From: Bog-473 sp049513455
GTDB taxonomy: Bacteria > Actinomycetota > Acidimicrobiia > Acidimicrobiales > RAAP-2
Direction of reading: 5' to 3'
Length of the DNA stretch: 48,559 nucleotides
Assembly: GCA_049513455.1 (NCBI GenBank)
Contig: JBEKWB010000029.1
Location: 1 to 48,559, forward strand
Made by a program: the position numbers and the translations under genes. Under the pieces are notes generated by a model. The model saw nothing but the letters and a program-made list of their open reading frames with translations. It was not told the DNA's origin and did no database searches. Positions 16,511-24,380 of this stretch are shown one piece after another. The stretch's first letter is position 1. Each line of letters starts with the position of its first letter.

Positions 16511-17575
16511 ATGACGGCCGCTAGGCGGGGTGGAGTGCCAGCGGGAAGCGAACAGGCTGAGGCTCCGGTGCCCGGTCGGGGGAACCACCGACGGGCCGGC
16601 GGGTTAACCCGTAGTGCTGGGCGGCGACCACACGGGCGTATATACGCCACTATCAGGTGGGGTGGCGTGCTGGTGTTCGCCGCCGTCGTGATCGCATTGG
16701 TGGTGAGCCTGGTCTGGCAGGCGGCCCCGGCGTTCCGCCACTCGGGATTCAACTTCCTCTTCAGCGGCAACTGGAGCCCCGACACCGAGCACTTCGGGGC
16801 GGGCGTGTTCATCGTCGACACCCTGATCACCACGGGCGTCGGCCTGCTGATCGCCATCCCGGTGGGCATCGCGACCGCCGCCGCCCTCTCGGAGTTCCTG
16901 CCCCGGCGGATAGGGGCTCCCCTGTCGACCTGCATCGACCTGCTCGCCGCCGTCCCCAGCATCGTCGTGGGTCTCTGGGGGCTGCTCGTACTCATCCCCA
17001 TTTTCGAGCGCGACGTCGAGCCCTTCCTGCAGAAGATCCCCCTGGTGCGGCACCTGTTCGGCGGCGGGGACCTCGGGTCGGGCCTCCTGCTCGCCTCCGT
17101 GGTCCTGGCGGTCATGATGCTCCCGACCATGGTCGCCCTCACCCGCACGGCGCTGCAGGGGGTGTCGGTGGCCGAGCGTGAGGCGGCGCTCGCACTGGGT
17201 GGCACGCGGTGGCAGGTGGTGCGCCGGGCGGTCATCCCCGGGGCCAGGTCGGGGATTCAGGCGGCCATCACACTGGCCATGGGCCGGGCCCTCGGCGAGG
17301 CCATCGCCGTGTCCCTGGTGATCGGGGGTGGGGTCAACATGCCCCACTCACTGCTCGCCACCGGCACCACCTTGGGCTCCGCGGTGGTCAACTTCTTCTC
17401 CGAAGCCACCGGCGTGCAGCGGAGCGCGGTGATCGGACTGGTGGTCGTGCTCCTGGCCTTCACGACGGTGACGAACATCGGGGGCCAGCTTCTCCTGCGA
17501 CGCCGCGGTGGCCGCGTGTTTTCGCTTCCGGATCAGGGGGTCCTCCTCGCCGACGCCGAAGTCGTCCCCACGTGA
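16511..17575 (+). CDS. pstC: Phosphate ABC transporter permease PstC
   Basis: 354 aa. About 50 non-conserved residues precede the first helix (WGGVLVFAAVVIALVVSLVW). Then come the PstC-type loop FNFLFSGNWSPD and the binding-protein-dependent permease domain with PIGIATAAALSEFLP, LLAAVPSIVVGLWGLLVL and the EAA-like loop EREAALALGGTRWQVVRRAVIPGA. It forms the channel with PstA. It begins 36 nt after pstS, and its stop overlaps the pstA start (GTGA). Confidence 0.95.
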   Translation: MTAARRGGVPAGSEQAEAPVPGRGNHRRAGGLTRSAGRRPHGRIYATIRWGGVLVFAAVVIALVVSLVWQAAPAFRHSGFNFLFSGNWSPDTEHFGAGVFIVDTLITTGVGLLIAIPVGIATAAALSEFLPRRIGAPLSTCIDLLAAVPSIVVGLWGLLVLIPIFERDVEPFLQKIPLVRHLFGGGDLGSGLLLASVVLAVMMLPTMVALTRTALQGVSVAEREAALALGGTRWQVVRRAVIPGARSGIQAAITLAMGRALGEAIAVSLVIGGGVNMPHSLLATGTTLGSAVVNFFSEATGVQRSAVIGLVVVLLAFTTVTNIGGQLLLRRRGGRVFSLPDQGVLLADAEVVPT

Positions 17576-18510
17576 CCGACGCAACGGACGTCACCGTCCG
17601 TGAGCCCTCGGACCTCCTGTCTCCCGAAGCCGTCGCCCGCCGCAGGCGGGTCGTACGGCGGGCCTCCCGCTCGACCCTGCGGCGCCGCCGACTGGTGGGG
17701 ACTACGACCCGCCTCGCCTGCTACCTCGCGCTGGTCGTCGCGCTCATTCCCCTGGTGGCGCTCGTCTCCTACACCATAGAGCGGGGGGTCAACGGGCTCT
17801 CGGTGGACCTTTTCACCCAGCTGCCCGTCCCCTTTGGCGTCCCCGGAGGCGGCGTCAAGGAGGCCATCATCGGCACGCTTATCATCGTCGGGTTGGCTGC
17901 GGTGGTCGCCATACCACTGGGCCTGTCGGTGGCGCTCTTCCTGGTGGACCGGCGGGGGAAATTGGCCGCCACCATCCGCTTCGTGGCCGATGTCATGTCG
18001 GGGATCCCCTCCATCGCCATCGGCGTCTTCGCCTACGCCCTCTTCGTGGTGCCGTCGCATCACTACGCGGGTATCACCGGCAGCTTCGCTCTGGCCGTCC
18101 TCATGTTGCCGATCATCGTCCGCGCCGACGAGGTGGCCATGCGCACGGTGCCCGAGGATCTTTGGGATGCCGCGCTCGCACTGGGTGCCCGCCCGTCCCG
18201 AGTCGCCCGCTCGGTGGTCGTGCGCACCGCCCTCCCCGGCCTCGTGACCGGCAACCTGCTGGCGGTGGCCCGGGCCATCGGGGAAACGGCGCCGCTGCTC
18301 TTCACCGCACTCGGCAGCAGCCTGCTGGTCACCAACCCGTTCCAGCCGATGGACGCCATGCCGCTGCGCATCCTGAGCGACGGCACCCAGGCCGAGCCGC
18401 ACCTGCAAACGGTGGCCTGGGCCACCGCACTTGTGCTGTTGGCCTTCATCCTCGTCCTGAGCATCGTGGCCCGGGCCTTCGCTTCCTATGCCACCCGACA
18501 TGCTCGGTAG
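17572..18510 (+). CDS. pstA: Phosphate ABC transporter permease PstA
   Basis: 312 aa from GTG 17572, overlapping the pstC stop by 4 nt. PstA motifs: LIPLVALVSYTIERGV, FGVPGGGVKEAIIGTL, DVMSGIPSIAIGVFAY and the EAA loop VPEDLWDAALALGARPSRVARSV. Six membrane helices are expected after an Arg-rich cytoplasmic start (residues 20-45). It partners with PstC in the inner membrane. The end overlaps pstB by 23 nt. Confidence 0.95.
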   Translation: MTDATDVTVREPSDLLSPEAVARRRRVVRRASRSTLRRRRLVGTTTRLACYLALVVALIPLVALVSYTIERGVNGLSVDLFTQLPVPFGVPGGGVKEAIIGTLIIVGLAAVVAIPLGLSVALFLVDRRGKLAATIRFVADVMSGIPSIAIGVFAYALFVVPSHHYAGITGSFALAVLMLPIIVRADEVAMRTVPEDLWDAALALGARPSRVARSVVVRTALPGLVTGNLLAVARAIGETAPLLFTALGSSLLVTNPFQPMDAMPLRILSDGTQAEPHLQTVAWATALVLLAFILVLSIVARAFASYATRHAR

Positions 18511-19339
18511 CCCGCGGCGGGCCGGCGTCGATGCCGATGCCGATGCCGGATCCGGAGAGTTCGCCGTCACCCTCGAACACGTCACGGTGCGCTACGGCAA
18601 GGTGGAGAACGCCAAGCAGGTGGCCGTGCGGGACGTGAGCCTCGCCTTCCCCCGGAACCAGGTCACCGCGTTGCTCGGTCCGTCGGGCTGCGGCAAGACC
18701 ACCATTCTGCGCACGATCAACCGGCTCCACGACCATACGAGCGGGAGGGTGAGCGGTGTGGTCAAGATCGGCGAACTCGACGTCTACGCCCGCGACACCC
18801 AGCCCGAGATCGTGCGTACCCGGGTGGGCATGGTGTTCCAGCGGCCCAACCTCTTTCCAACCCTGAGCATCTTCGACAACGTGGTGGCCGGTCTCCGGAT
18901 GAACGGGGTGCGCAAGCGCCCGTTCCTGCGCGAGGCGGCCGAGGCCGCACTACGGCAGGCCGCGCTGTGGGACTCGGTCAAGTACAGGCTCGGGATCCCG
19001 GCGATCCGCCTCTCGGGGGGCCAGCAGCAACGGCTGTGCATCGCCCGGGCCCTGGCGGTCGAGCCCGAAGTGCTCCTCCTCGACGAACCATGCTCGGCCC
19101 TCGACCCGCAGGCCTCGGCCCGAATTGAGGAGCTGATCGTGGAGCTCTCCTCGCACATCACCATCGCCCTCGTCACCCACAACCTCTTCCAGGCCACGAG
19201 GATCTCGCACCGCACCGCGGTGTTCCTGCTCGATGACCACAACACCGGGACCCTGGTGGAGGAAGGACCCACCGTCGACGTGTTCCAGTCCCCCAAGGAC
19301 CCCCGGACCATGGCCTACGTCACGGGCAGCATCGGCTGA
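18488..19339 (+). CDS. pstB: Phosphate ABC transporter ATP-binding protein PstB
   Basis: 283 aa. Walker A GPSGCGKTT, Q-loop VGMVFQRPNLFP, signature LSGGQQQRL, Walker B EVLLLDEPCSALDP and the H-loop histidine in LVTHN are all present, so the ATPase should be active. The N-terminus is about 25 residues longer than in most PstB proteins if ATG 18488 is used; ATG 18500 is the alternative. The start lies inside pstA, which implies coupling. No phoU follows. Confidence 0.95.
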   Translation: MPPDMLGSPRRAGVDADADAGSGEFAVTLEHVTVRYGKVENAKQVAVRDVSLAFPRNQVTALLGPSGCGKTTILRTINRLHDHTSGRVSGVVKIGELDVYARDTQPEIVRTRVGMVFQRPNLFPTLSIFDNVVAGLRMNGVRKRPFLREAAEAALRQAALWDSVKYRLGIPAIRLSGGQQQRLCIARALAVEPEVLLLDEPCSALDPQASARIEELIVELSSHITIALVTHNLFQATRISHRTAVFLLDDHNTGTLVEEGPTVDVFQSPKDPRTMAYVTGSIG

Positions 19340-19430
19340 CTACGGCGGGCGGAATGGGCCGGGTGTACGTTGGACCCACCTTCGATACCGAGGACGGGGC
19401 GAGCGGTGCTCCCAAGGCCGGAAGGGTCAG

Positions 19431-19691
19431 ATGCCACACGCCGGGTCGCAGATGGCACTCGTCGAGTCGTACCGCCAGTGCCCCGCCCTGTCGATCGAGG
19501 AGCTGTGGCTCCGGTGCTTCGAGCTGGGAGGCATGAACTCACCGCTACAGCTGGAGGCTTTCGTCTACGGGTTCGCTCGGCTCACCCCCCATGAGCACAA
19601 TCTGATTGCAGTGGCCATGAACGAGTACTTCGCCGAGTTCGACCCCGGTCAGTTCGTCCCCTACATGGAGGACGGATACCGCGACAACTGA
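19431..19691 (+). CDS. Small protein of unknown function
   Basis: 86 aa. ATG 19431 has GGAAGGG about 5 nt upstream. Mostly helical and acidic at the end: SIEELWLRCFELGG, LEAFVYGFARLTPHEHNLIAVAMNEYFAEF. No Cys pairs or membrane helix. It follows pstB by about 90 nt, but I see no functional link. Family not recognised. Confidence 0.65.
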   Translation: MPHAGSQMALVESYRQCPALSIEELWLRCFELGGMNSPLQLEAFVYGFARLTPHEHNLIAVAMNEYFAEFDPGQFVPYMEDGYRDN

Positions 19692-19711
19692 TGGACTAGA
19701 CAACTGACGGA

Positions 19712-19888
19712 CTAGCGGACGGCGTCGTGATCCCGGTCGGCGACGATCCCAGCCACAGTGTCCATGTGGGCCCAATGGCCCGGTGCGCTCGACTTCGGCC
19801 GCACTACGCCGTAGCGCATCTCAATGTCCAGATGGCACACGTGGCAGCGAACGGTGTCACGCATTGAAGACCGTCCAGATTTCCACAT
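19712..19888 (-). CDS. Small CxxC protein, hypothetical
   Basis: 58 aa from ATG 19888, preceded by GAAGGG 4-5 nt away. It contains one CHVCH metal-binding-like motif near residue 15, then DIEMRYGVVRPKSSAPGHWAHMD. The single CxxC plus later His residues could bind zinc. It is opposite in strand to the zinc-ribbon pair that follows. A chance ORF is possible, but the ribosome site supports it. Confidence 0.45.
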   Translation of the reverse strand: MWKSGRSSMRDTVRCHVCHLDIEMRYGVVRPKSSAPGHWAHMDTVAGIVADRDHDAVR

Positions 19889-19961
19889 TGTGCCCTTCGT
19901 TCGAGGTGTGGTCTGAGTCTGCCACGGTTGGGGACACCGATTGGGGTCCCGCTTAGCGATG

Positions 19962-20515
19962 CAACCGGTCCGCACCTGTTCGGATACCTGGACGCGACCG
20001 GTGATCGGTACCGTTTCGCACCATGAATCCCGAGTGCGTCATTTGCCATGTCTGCCTTCGCAGCGGGCCAGGACGGTCATTTCTCACGGTGCCCAATAAG
20101 GAAGAGATCGAGGCACTGACCGGTCGGTGGCGCTCCGACGCAGTCGGCTGGATGTGCCCAGCCTGCATCAGGCGAACCCTCGAGAACGACCCGGCCGAAA
20201 CGGGGTCCCACTAGTCGCCCGCAGTACATGGGGATTCGCACCCCGCTTCCTCAGCTCGGGCCCGCGATCAGCCCGGGAATGCTCACAACCAATCCGCACC
20301 CGTTCCGAAACCTCGCCGCGACCAGTGACCGATAGCGTTTGGCTCCATGAACTCCGAGTGCGCAATCTGCCACGCGTGCCTCCGGAGTGGGCCAGGTCGA
20401 TCCTTTCTGACCTTGCCCAACAAGGAAGAGATCGAGGCACTGACCGGTCGGTGGCGCTCCGACGCAGTCGGCTGGCTGTGCCCGGCGTGCGTGAGGCGCA
20501 CCCTGGGGAATGCTC
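19962..20515 (+). repeat. Tandem duplication of a promoter plus zinc-ribbon gene
   Basis: Unit A (about 19962-20191) and unit B (about 20286-20515) are similar from about 60 bp upstream of the start codon (shared CAACC-N3-CCGCACC) to near the end of each gene. The period is 324 bp. The roughly 95 bp between the units is not obviously repeated. Confidence 0.7.
20023..20214 (+). CDS. Small zinc-ribbon protein, copy A
   Basis: 63 aa with CVICHVC near the start and CPAC near the end (CxxC pairs about 40 residues apart) around PNKEEIEALTGRWRSDAVGW. Nearly identical to the next gene. There is no SD, but TACCGT at 20009-20014 lies 8 nt before the ATG, fitting a leaderless transcript. Likely a DNA-, RNA- or protein-binding microprotein; function unknown. 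Confidence 0.75.
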   Translation: MNPECVICHVCLRSGPGRSFLTVPNKEEIEALTGRWRSDAVGWMCPACIRRTLENDPAETGSH

Positions 20516-20535
20516 CAGCCCAAGCTCTGACGTGA
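20347..20535 (+). CDS. Small zinc-ribbon protein, copy B
   Basis: 62 aa, about 80 percent identical by eye to copy A (CAICHAC, PNKEEIEALTGRWRSDAVGW, CPAC). The promoter is duplicated too: TAGCGT at 20333-20338, again 8 nt before the ATG. The two copies lie 324 bp apart. Differences are scattered substitutions with the Cys pairs kept, which suggests both are maintained. Confidence 0.75.
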   Translation: MNSECAICHACLRSGPGRSFLTLPNKEEIEALTGRWRSDAVGWLCPACVRRTLGNAPAQALT

Positions 20536-20659
20536 AGCACCCCTGCAACCGAGAGAGCGGTCCGAGGGGATGACCGGAGTCCAATTCGGGGTCGGGGGGG
20601 ACGCGACCGATCAAGGGTGGCCGGCGAAGCCACTGAGGATAACGGAGCTGACCGTTCCA

Positions 20660-20866
20660 ATGACGTGGTCTCTCCGTGCCAAAGACACGCCATGTCCCGT
20701 CTGCGGGGGACAGATCGAACAACTGAACGGTCGCCGCCAGGCCGCGGACGTGAATCTACCGCAATGGGAGGTTGACCCTTGTGGGGACCGTTGGGTGGGC
20801 AAGGCAATCTTTGACACCGAGCATGGCACCCTGACGTGGGAAGCCCTCGGTCTGATCGAGGACTGA
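20660..20866 (+). CDS. Small CPxC zinc-finger-like protein
   Basis: 68 aa from ATG 20660 (MTWSLRAKDTPCPVCGGQIE). It has one CPVC knuckle and a later Cys (DPCGDRWVG); the rest is beta-rich (KAIFDTEHGTLTWEALGLIED). GGAG lies about 12 nt upstream. A longer reading from 20570 lacks support. It ends just before the left att repeat of the integrated element. Function unknown. Confidence 0.6.
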   Translation: MTWSLRAKDTPCPVCGGQIEQLNGRRQAADVNLPQWEVDPCGDRWVGKAIFDTEHGTLTWEALGLIED

Positions 20867-20919
20867 TTCTCGACTCATCTCAGGGCCGGGGTGGCCGCTG
20901 CCCTTCTTTTCTCCAGCTC

Positions 20920-20965
20920 GCGCCCCCGGCACGATTCGAACGCGCAACCTGATGGGTAGAAACCA
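20920..20965. repeat. attL: duplicated 3' part of tRNA-Arg
   Basis: 46 bp identical to 26979-27024. It covers the tRNA from the anticodon loop (GGTAGAAACC on the plus strand) through the T-arm and acceptor 3' strand plus one base. The 5' half of the tRNA is absent here, so it is not a functional tRNA. Confidence 0.92.
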
Positions 20966-21044
20966 GACGGGAATGAGCGCTAAGCGTCCTGCTATTTGTC
21001 GTGGTGGCGACCTCAGCAAATCGGAAAACTATTAGGTGTCTGAC

Positions 21045-21482
21045 CTACCTCGAACTTCGCCAATATGCAGGTGGGTTCTTCTTCGGATCTACCAACTTGT
21101 GACGCTTGCGCCGGTCCAGCTTCGTGATCTCCACGAGGCGCTGTCCGTTAGCCGCCTCGAGGTCTTCGATGATGTCGGGCATCGCCGCGACAACGGCTCC
21201 GACGGCCCGAGCGAATCCTGCGACTCCCTCGTCCTGACCAAACCGAATGTGGTGAAGTTTGGATTTCTTGATCAGTTTGGTCTCTCCTGGATCGTTGAGC
21301 TGATTCGCGTCCTTGGTTACAAAAGTGTCGTACCCCGCTGCTGCCGTGTCGGGCAATAACTGAGGGTCCTTCTTGCCCTTCCATCCGATGCCCTCAACGT
21401 GGTCGACCTCATGCCCTCGAAGTGTCTTACGAAGGATCTCGAGAGCCTGTATCGGGACATTCTCATCGAGAAGGATTCTCAC
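21045..21482 (-). CDS. PIN-like (DUF5615/Mut7-C type) toxin
   Basis: 145 aa from GTG 21482, which overlaps the antitoxin stop (GTGA). The start VRILLDENVP places acidic D6-E7, and GWKGKKDPQLLPDTAAAGYDTFVTKDANQL supplies further acids, the pattern of PIN-like nucleases of the DUF5615 group. The C-terminus is a basic extension (DRRKRHKLVDPKKNPP). Family role: RNA-cleaving toxin of type II toxin-antitoxin modules. It lies just inside the left end of the element, where it would stabilise the island. RNase activity is inferred. Confidence 0.8.
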   Translation of the reverse strand: MRILLDENVPIQALEILRKTLRGHEVDHVEGIGWKGKKDPQLLPDTAAAGYDTFVTKDANQLNDPGETKLIKKSKLHHIRFGQDEGVAGFARAVGAVVAAMPDIIEDLEAANGQRLVEITKLDRRKRHKLVDPKKNPPAYWRSSR

Positions 21483-22111
21483 GCCGCAGAGGGCATCCTT
21501 CCGTTGCGGTACTCGGCGACAATGCACGCAAGTGAAGCTGCATCCCGGGCGGCAGCGGCGGTCACGGATGGGTAGAACTCACTCACTTCCTCCGGGTCCA
21601 CGCCGTCGCTCACCAGCGACGCGACGAGGTCGAACTGGATCCTCGTGCCGGCGATGACCGGATAACCGCCCTGCGTATCCGGATCGACGGATACCAGCTC
21701 TCGGGGTCTGAGCAAGTTGACCACTTGAGCCCCTTGCATATTGACGAAGGGCTGGAAGACGTCGCGCATGAACGCGGCCACGTACTGACCGGGATTCTTG
21801 GTCAGATCCATCATGCTCTCGTCACTCATCAGGACCACGCGGCCGGCATGAGCAACCAGTGTGTATTGGGAAATGTGCTCAGCGTTTCCAAACTCCCTGA
21901 GCTTCCCGATTGCCTTTCGAATGAGCTGAAGGGACAGCTCCTCTCGGAGGTAGACAAAAGTCCGGAGCGCCACGACGTCCCGGAATGAATACAGGACGCG
22001 ACCACCTGACCGCTTGAGCTCGGGATGGAGGACGTCCTGCTCTCTCCAGTACTGGAGCTGCCGAAGGCTCGCCCCGCTGAGTGTCGCCGCCAGGTAACTG
22101 GGATAGGGCAC
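21479..22111 (-). CDS. MerR-like HTH plus DUF433 antitoxin/regulator
   Basis: 210 aa. The N-terminal MerR-like winged helix (residues 1-75: LSGASLRQLQYWREQDVLHP, RVLYSFRDVVALR) is followed by a linker with FVNMQGAQVVNLLRP. The C-terminal DUF433 domain (residues 145-205: GGYPVIAGTRIQFDLVASL, EVSEFYPSV) is found in antitoxins paired with PIN-like proteins. GTG 22111 has no SD, but TAAGTT (22118-22123 on this strand) lies 6 nt upstream, a leaderless arrangement. The toxin follows with a 4-nt overlap. Expected to neutralise the toxin and repress the operon. Confidence 0.85.
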   Translation of the reverse strand: MPYPSYLAATLSGASLRQLQYWREQDVLHPELKRSGGRVLYSFRDVVALRTFVYLREELSLQLIRKAIGKLREFGNAEHISQYTLVAHAGRVVLMSDESMMDLTKNPGQYVAAFMRDVFQPFVNMQGAQVVNLLRPRELVSVDPDTQGGYPVIAGTRIQFDLVASLVSDGVDPEEVSEFYPSVTAAAARDAASLACIVAEYRNGRMPSAA

Positions 22112-22198
22112 CTCTGCAACTTACTCGGCCGGTCTCGCGAACGCCGGACTCTCTCTGAAGATCCCCTAAGTTACGGGTGTCACCATGTGACAACGGTC

Positions 22199-22507
22199 CT
22201 ACGCCACCGAGCGGAGTTTCCGCCTCTCCCGCTCAGCGGTGCCTCCCCACACTCCCGCGCTCTCCCCGTGCTCCAGGGCGTAGCTGAGGCACTCCTGTCG
22301 CACTGAGCACGTCGCGCAGATTGCCCGGGCCCTGGCCGCGTTGGCACCGAGCGAGGGGAAGAACAGGGCCGGATCCTCGCCCCGGCATGCCGCCCGCGCC
22401 ATCCACGCTGGCCGGCCCAGGAGCTCGGTGAGGTCCGGGAGCGACTGGTCGACGCTGCGGGCGGACATCATCCACGCGCAGACCTCGGACGTGAGCAGCT
22501 CGGCCAC
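22199..22507 (-). CDS. WhiB-family iron-sulfur transcription factor
   Basis: 102 aa from GTG 22507 (ATG 22471 possible). The WhiB signature is complete: AACRGEDPALFFP (first Cys), CATCSVRQECLSYAL (three Cys, CxxCxxxxxC), then the GVWGGT turn and a basic ERERRKLRS tail. These bind a 4Fe-4S cluster and usually act with the primary sigma factor. WhiB genes on actinophages and islands can modulate host transcription. Upstream are repeated GGCCGTSAC motifs and a hairpin. Confidence 0.92.
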   Translation of the reverse strand: MAELLTSEVCAWMMSARSVDQSLPDLTELLGRPAWMARAACRGEDPALFFPSLGANAARARAICATCSVRQECLSYALEHGESAGVWGGTAERERRKLRSVA

Positions 22508-22556
22508 CCGGGAAACTCTAGAGAGGGCCGTGACGCTGGCCGTCGGATGTCACGTG

Positions 22557-22588
22557 GGCCGTCACCCAAAGATTTTTGAGTGACGGCC
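22557..22588. promoter_or_regulatory. Hairpin/operator upstream of whiB
   Basis: Inverted repeat GGCCGTCAC (22557-22565) and GTGACGGCC (22580-22588) with a 14-nt loop. Related half-sites GGCCGTGAC and GGCCGTC recur between it and the whiB start. No T-run follows on either strand, so an operator is more likely than a terminator. Confidence 0.45.
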
Positions 22589-23154
22589 GCCGCTCCTACA
22601 CCCTGGAGTGCTCTGCACCTGCGGCAATGTCGATCGTAGATCCTCAATCCCGGACCATCCAACCGCCCTGGTCGCCAGGCTCCGTCAGTTCGACTTCGAG
22701 CACCAGGCATCGAGCGGCGCTGTGTGGCCATAGCCGAAAATGCCCCACCCAGGCGACCTCATCACGGCCCAGCAGTTGTCACCGAATCGCAACGCACTTC
22801 AGCGGCTGCCCCAACTACGGTTGTTCAGTCGGACTGCTCTCTCAGATCGGCCACGCCCCCGGGATCGCCCCAGCCGGTCGCCGGGGGCACTTTCGTTCTT
22901 GACCCCGTCAGGCCCGGTTGCCCCAGCCCGGCGTCTGGCGGGCAGAGCATGGGCTAGTGAGATTCATCAGCCCCGCGATCGGTCACGGTCAAGTAGCCCA
23001 CACAGGCCACGATCAATAGTGCAAGCCCCCCCCAGCCTCGGGTTGGGGGCGACGACGGGGTGCACCTGCTCGTGAACAGCACACGATTGACCGATGGCCC
23101 CACCGGGTGGAGACTGTCCTCGCTGGTGGAGTAATGGACGCCAGGGAGTGGGAA
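22589..23154. other. Element region without a confident gene
   Basis: No reading frame here has both a plausible start and protein-like composition, apart from a weak minus-strand membrane microprotein (22954-23082). A GC-rich hairpin at 22867-22888 (GCCC/GGGC, CCGG/CCGG) followed by ACTTTCGTTCTT could be a plus-strand terminator. The stretch may carry the element's replication or excision signals; nothing recognisable. Confidence 0.35.
22954..23082 (-). CDS. Possible single-helix microprotein
   Basis: 42 aa from GTG 23082 with one hydrophobic helix (WGGLALLIVACVGYLTV) and a polar end (TDRGADESH). No SD or clear -10 box. Kept only because the helix-plus-polar-tail layout resembles the other microproteins on the element. 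Confidence 0.25.
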   Translation of the reverse strand: MLFTSRCTPSSPPTRGWGGLALLIVACVGYLTVTDRGADESH

Positions 23155-23190
23155 GCAAGGACCGGGATTTGACGCACGCCCGGTCCTTGC
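23155..23190. promoter_or_regulatory. Perfect 12-bp inverted repeat
   Basis: GCAAGGACCGGG (23155-23166) and CCCGGTCCTTGC (23179-23190) are exact complements around a 12-nt loop, ending 27 nt before a small zinc-ribbon ORF. It could be an operator, an mRNA leader hairpin or part of an excision/replication site. No T-run follows. Confidence 0.6.
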
Positions 23191-23217
23191 GCGATATCCG
23201 CTCGAAAGGGTCAGACG

Positions 23218-23355
23218 ATGGAACACCGCTTCCCCTGCCCTGAGTGTGGCAATGAGGATACCGAGTGGGCTCGCTCCGACCCGCGTTTGAGGGTATGCCG
23301 ACCGTGCGGATTTGCATGGCGGGTGGATGATGAGTCGTCGACCAAGTCGACATGA
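23218..23355 (+). CDS. 45-aa zinc-ribbon microprotein
   Basis: ATG 23218 with AAAGGG 8 nt upstream. The sequence holds CPECG near the start and CRPCGFAW near the end, a compact zinc ribbon, then an acidic/polar tail (DDESSTKST). Its stop overlaps the next ATG (ATGA), forming a two-gene operon. Similar single zinc ribbons are common on actinobacterial phages and islands; function unknown. Confidence 0.7.
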   Translation: MEHRFPCPECGNEDTEWARSDPRLRVCRPCGFAWRVDDESSTKST

Positions 23356-23577
23356 CCGACATGCCCCAGCCCGGCGACATCCACAGGGGATTCTTCATCC
23401 AGGAGGGCCGCTGCTTCCGGATGGTCTACTCCCGCCAGATCCAGGCGACGCACTGCGATGAGCCGCCCGCGTGGAAGGGGACGGTGGACGGACGCCAAGG
23501 GTCGCGTGCACCAGGTGTGGTCGTGCGAGGGGCACGCGGGGGACCTGGGGGAGCAAGAACGGCCGTCCCAGTCTTAA
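23352..23577 (+). pseudogene. Small Cys/His protein with a single-base frameshift
   Basis: ATG 23352 overlaps the previous stop. The N-terminal frame reads MTDMPQPGDIHRGFFIQEG to ATHCDEPPAWKG. If the A at 23481 is removed, it continues as RWTDAKGRVHQVWSCEGHAG and stops at 23577, a much more protein-like ending with a second Cys-x-x-His cluster. As sequenced, translation continues in a Gly/Arg-rich frame to 23603. Either a decayed gene or a sequence error. Confidence 0.55.
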
Positions 23578-23861
23578 CCAATTTGGAACAAAGGCCCTCT
23601 TGATTTCAATGGCAAAGAGAATACGATGAAGTTCCCGGAGGAAAGCCGCCGAAAGGGGTGGACCAAAGGGACGATGACCCGAGGTGCCGCAAGGTTCCTC
23701 GGGTCTGTCGCGTGGAGCAAGTGACGTCTTGAAGTTGCGGGTGGCCTTGGCCCGGCTACGCCGCCGCCCGCAGCTTCCGCCGCTCCCGCTGTGACGTCCC
23801 ACCCCCACTTGATCTGCCAGGCAGGCTGGCTGGGCGTAGTGGGCGGCCTAGCCGTCAGAGT

Positions 23862-24032
23862 TCAGTTCGCAGCGATCTCGGCCACAGTCCCTTGATGTTC
23901 CCGACACCAGAGGGCGAAACAATCCATCCCGGCTTCTGGATGCATGATCACCGTGGAGACCAGGTCCATGAGGGCACGCCTCATCTCGGGCCATTCGGGC
24001 GCGACTTTTCTCTTCAATCCCTGCTGGGGCAT
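23862..24032 (-). CDS. 56-aa hypothetical protein
   Basis: ATG 24032 reads MPQQGLKRKVAPEWPEMRRA, then LMDLVSTVIMHPEAGMDCF and ALWCREHQGTVAEIAAN. Basic start, amphipathic helices, two Cys. No good SD. Composition is protein-like and the frame is closed by stops on both sides, but nothing confirms expression. Confidence 0.4.
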   Translation of the reverse strand: MPQQGLKRKVAPEWPEMRRALMDLVSTVIMHPEAGMDCFALWCREHQGTVAEIAAN

Positions 24033-24230
24033 TTGTCTGGTCTAGCCCGTAGTGCTGCCTAAGGGCAATACATAAAAGCCTTTGTCATCAAATCTCAAAG
24101 GTGCGGGTGCGCTCGAGGGGGCGCAAAGGCATAGTGGGCGCCCATAGATACGCTCTGACCTGGCGTCACCTAAATCCCTTTTTGCGGCGGCGCCAACAAG
24201 TCGGCCGATTCCGAGACTACCCTCCGCTCC

Positions 24231-24368
24231 ATGTGGTCCTCAGTTGCCGCGATTCACATCGATCCGGCGTACTTTGCGATCCTTATCCTGGTAGTGGCCG
24301 TCGCACTCCAAATTTGGCGGAGGCGTTCGCGACGCGGGGGCGGCCGCGGACCCTTCGGTCGCGGCTGA
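24231..24368 (+). CDS. 45-aa single-helix membrane microprotein
   Basis: ATG 24231 lies 7 nt after TACCCT (24218-24223), the leaderless pattern seen elsewhere here. One membrane helix (YFAILILVVAVALQIW) is followed by a strongly basic Arg/Gly tail (RRRSRRGGGRG). Periplasmic N-terminus and cytoplasmic tail predicted. Function unknown; the layout resembles phage microproteins. Confidence 0.5.
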   Translation: MWSSVAAIHIDPAYFAILILVVAVALQIWRRRSRRGGGRGPFGRG

Positions 24369-24380
24369 GCCATCGTGCGC

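Noticed and set aside
20283..20807. Minus-strand frames across the zinc-ribbon genes
   Set aside because: They mirror the plus-strand duplicated genes; Arg/Pro/Ser-rich, no start signals.
22576..23075. Several overlapping plus-strand frames on the island
   Set aside because: Pro/Ser/Arg-rich composition, no ribosome site or leaderless box, mutually overlapping.
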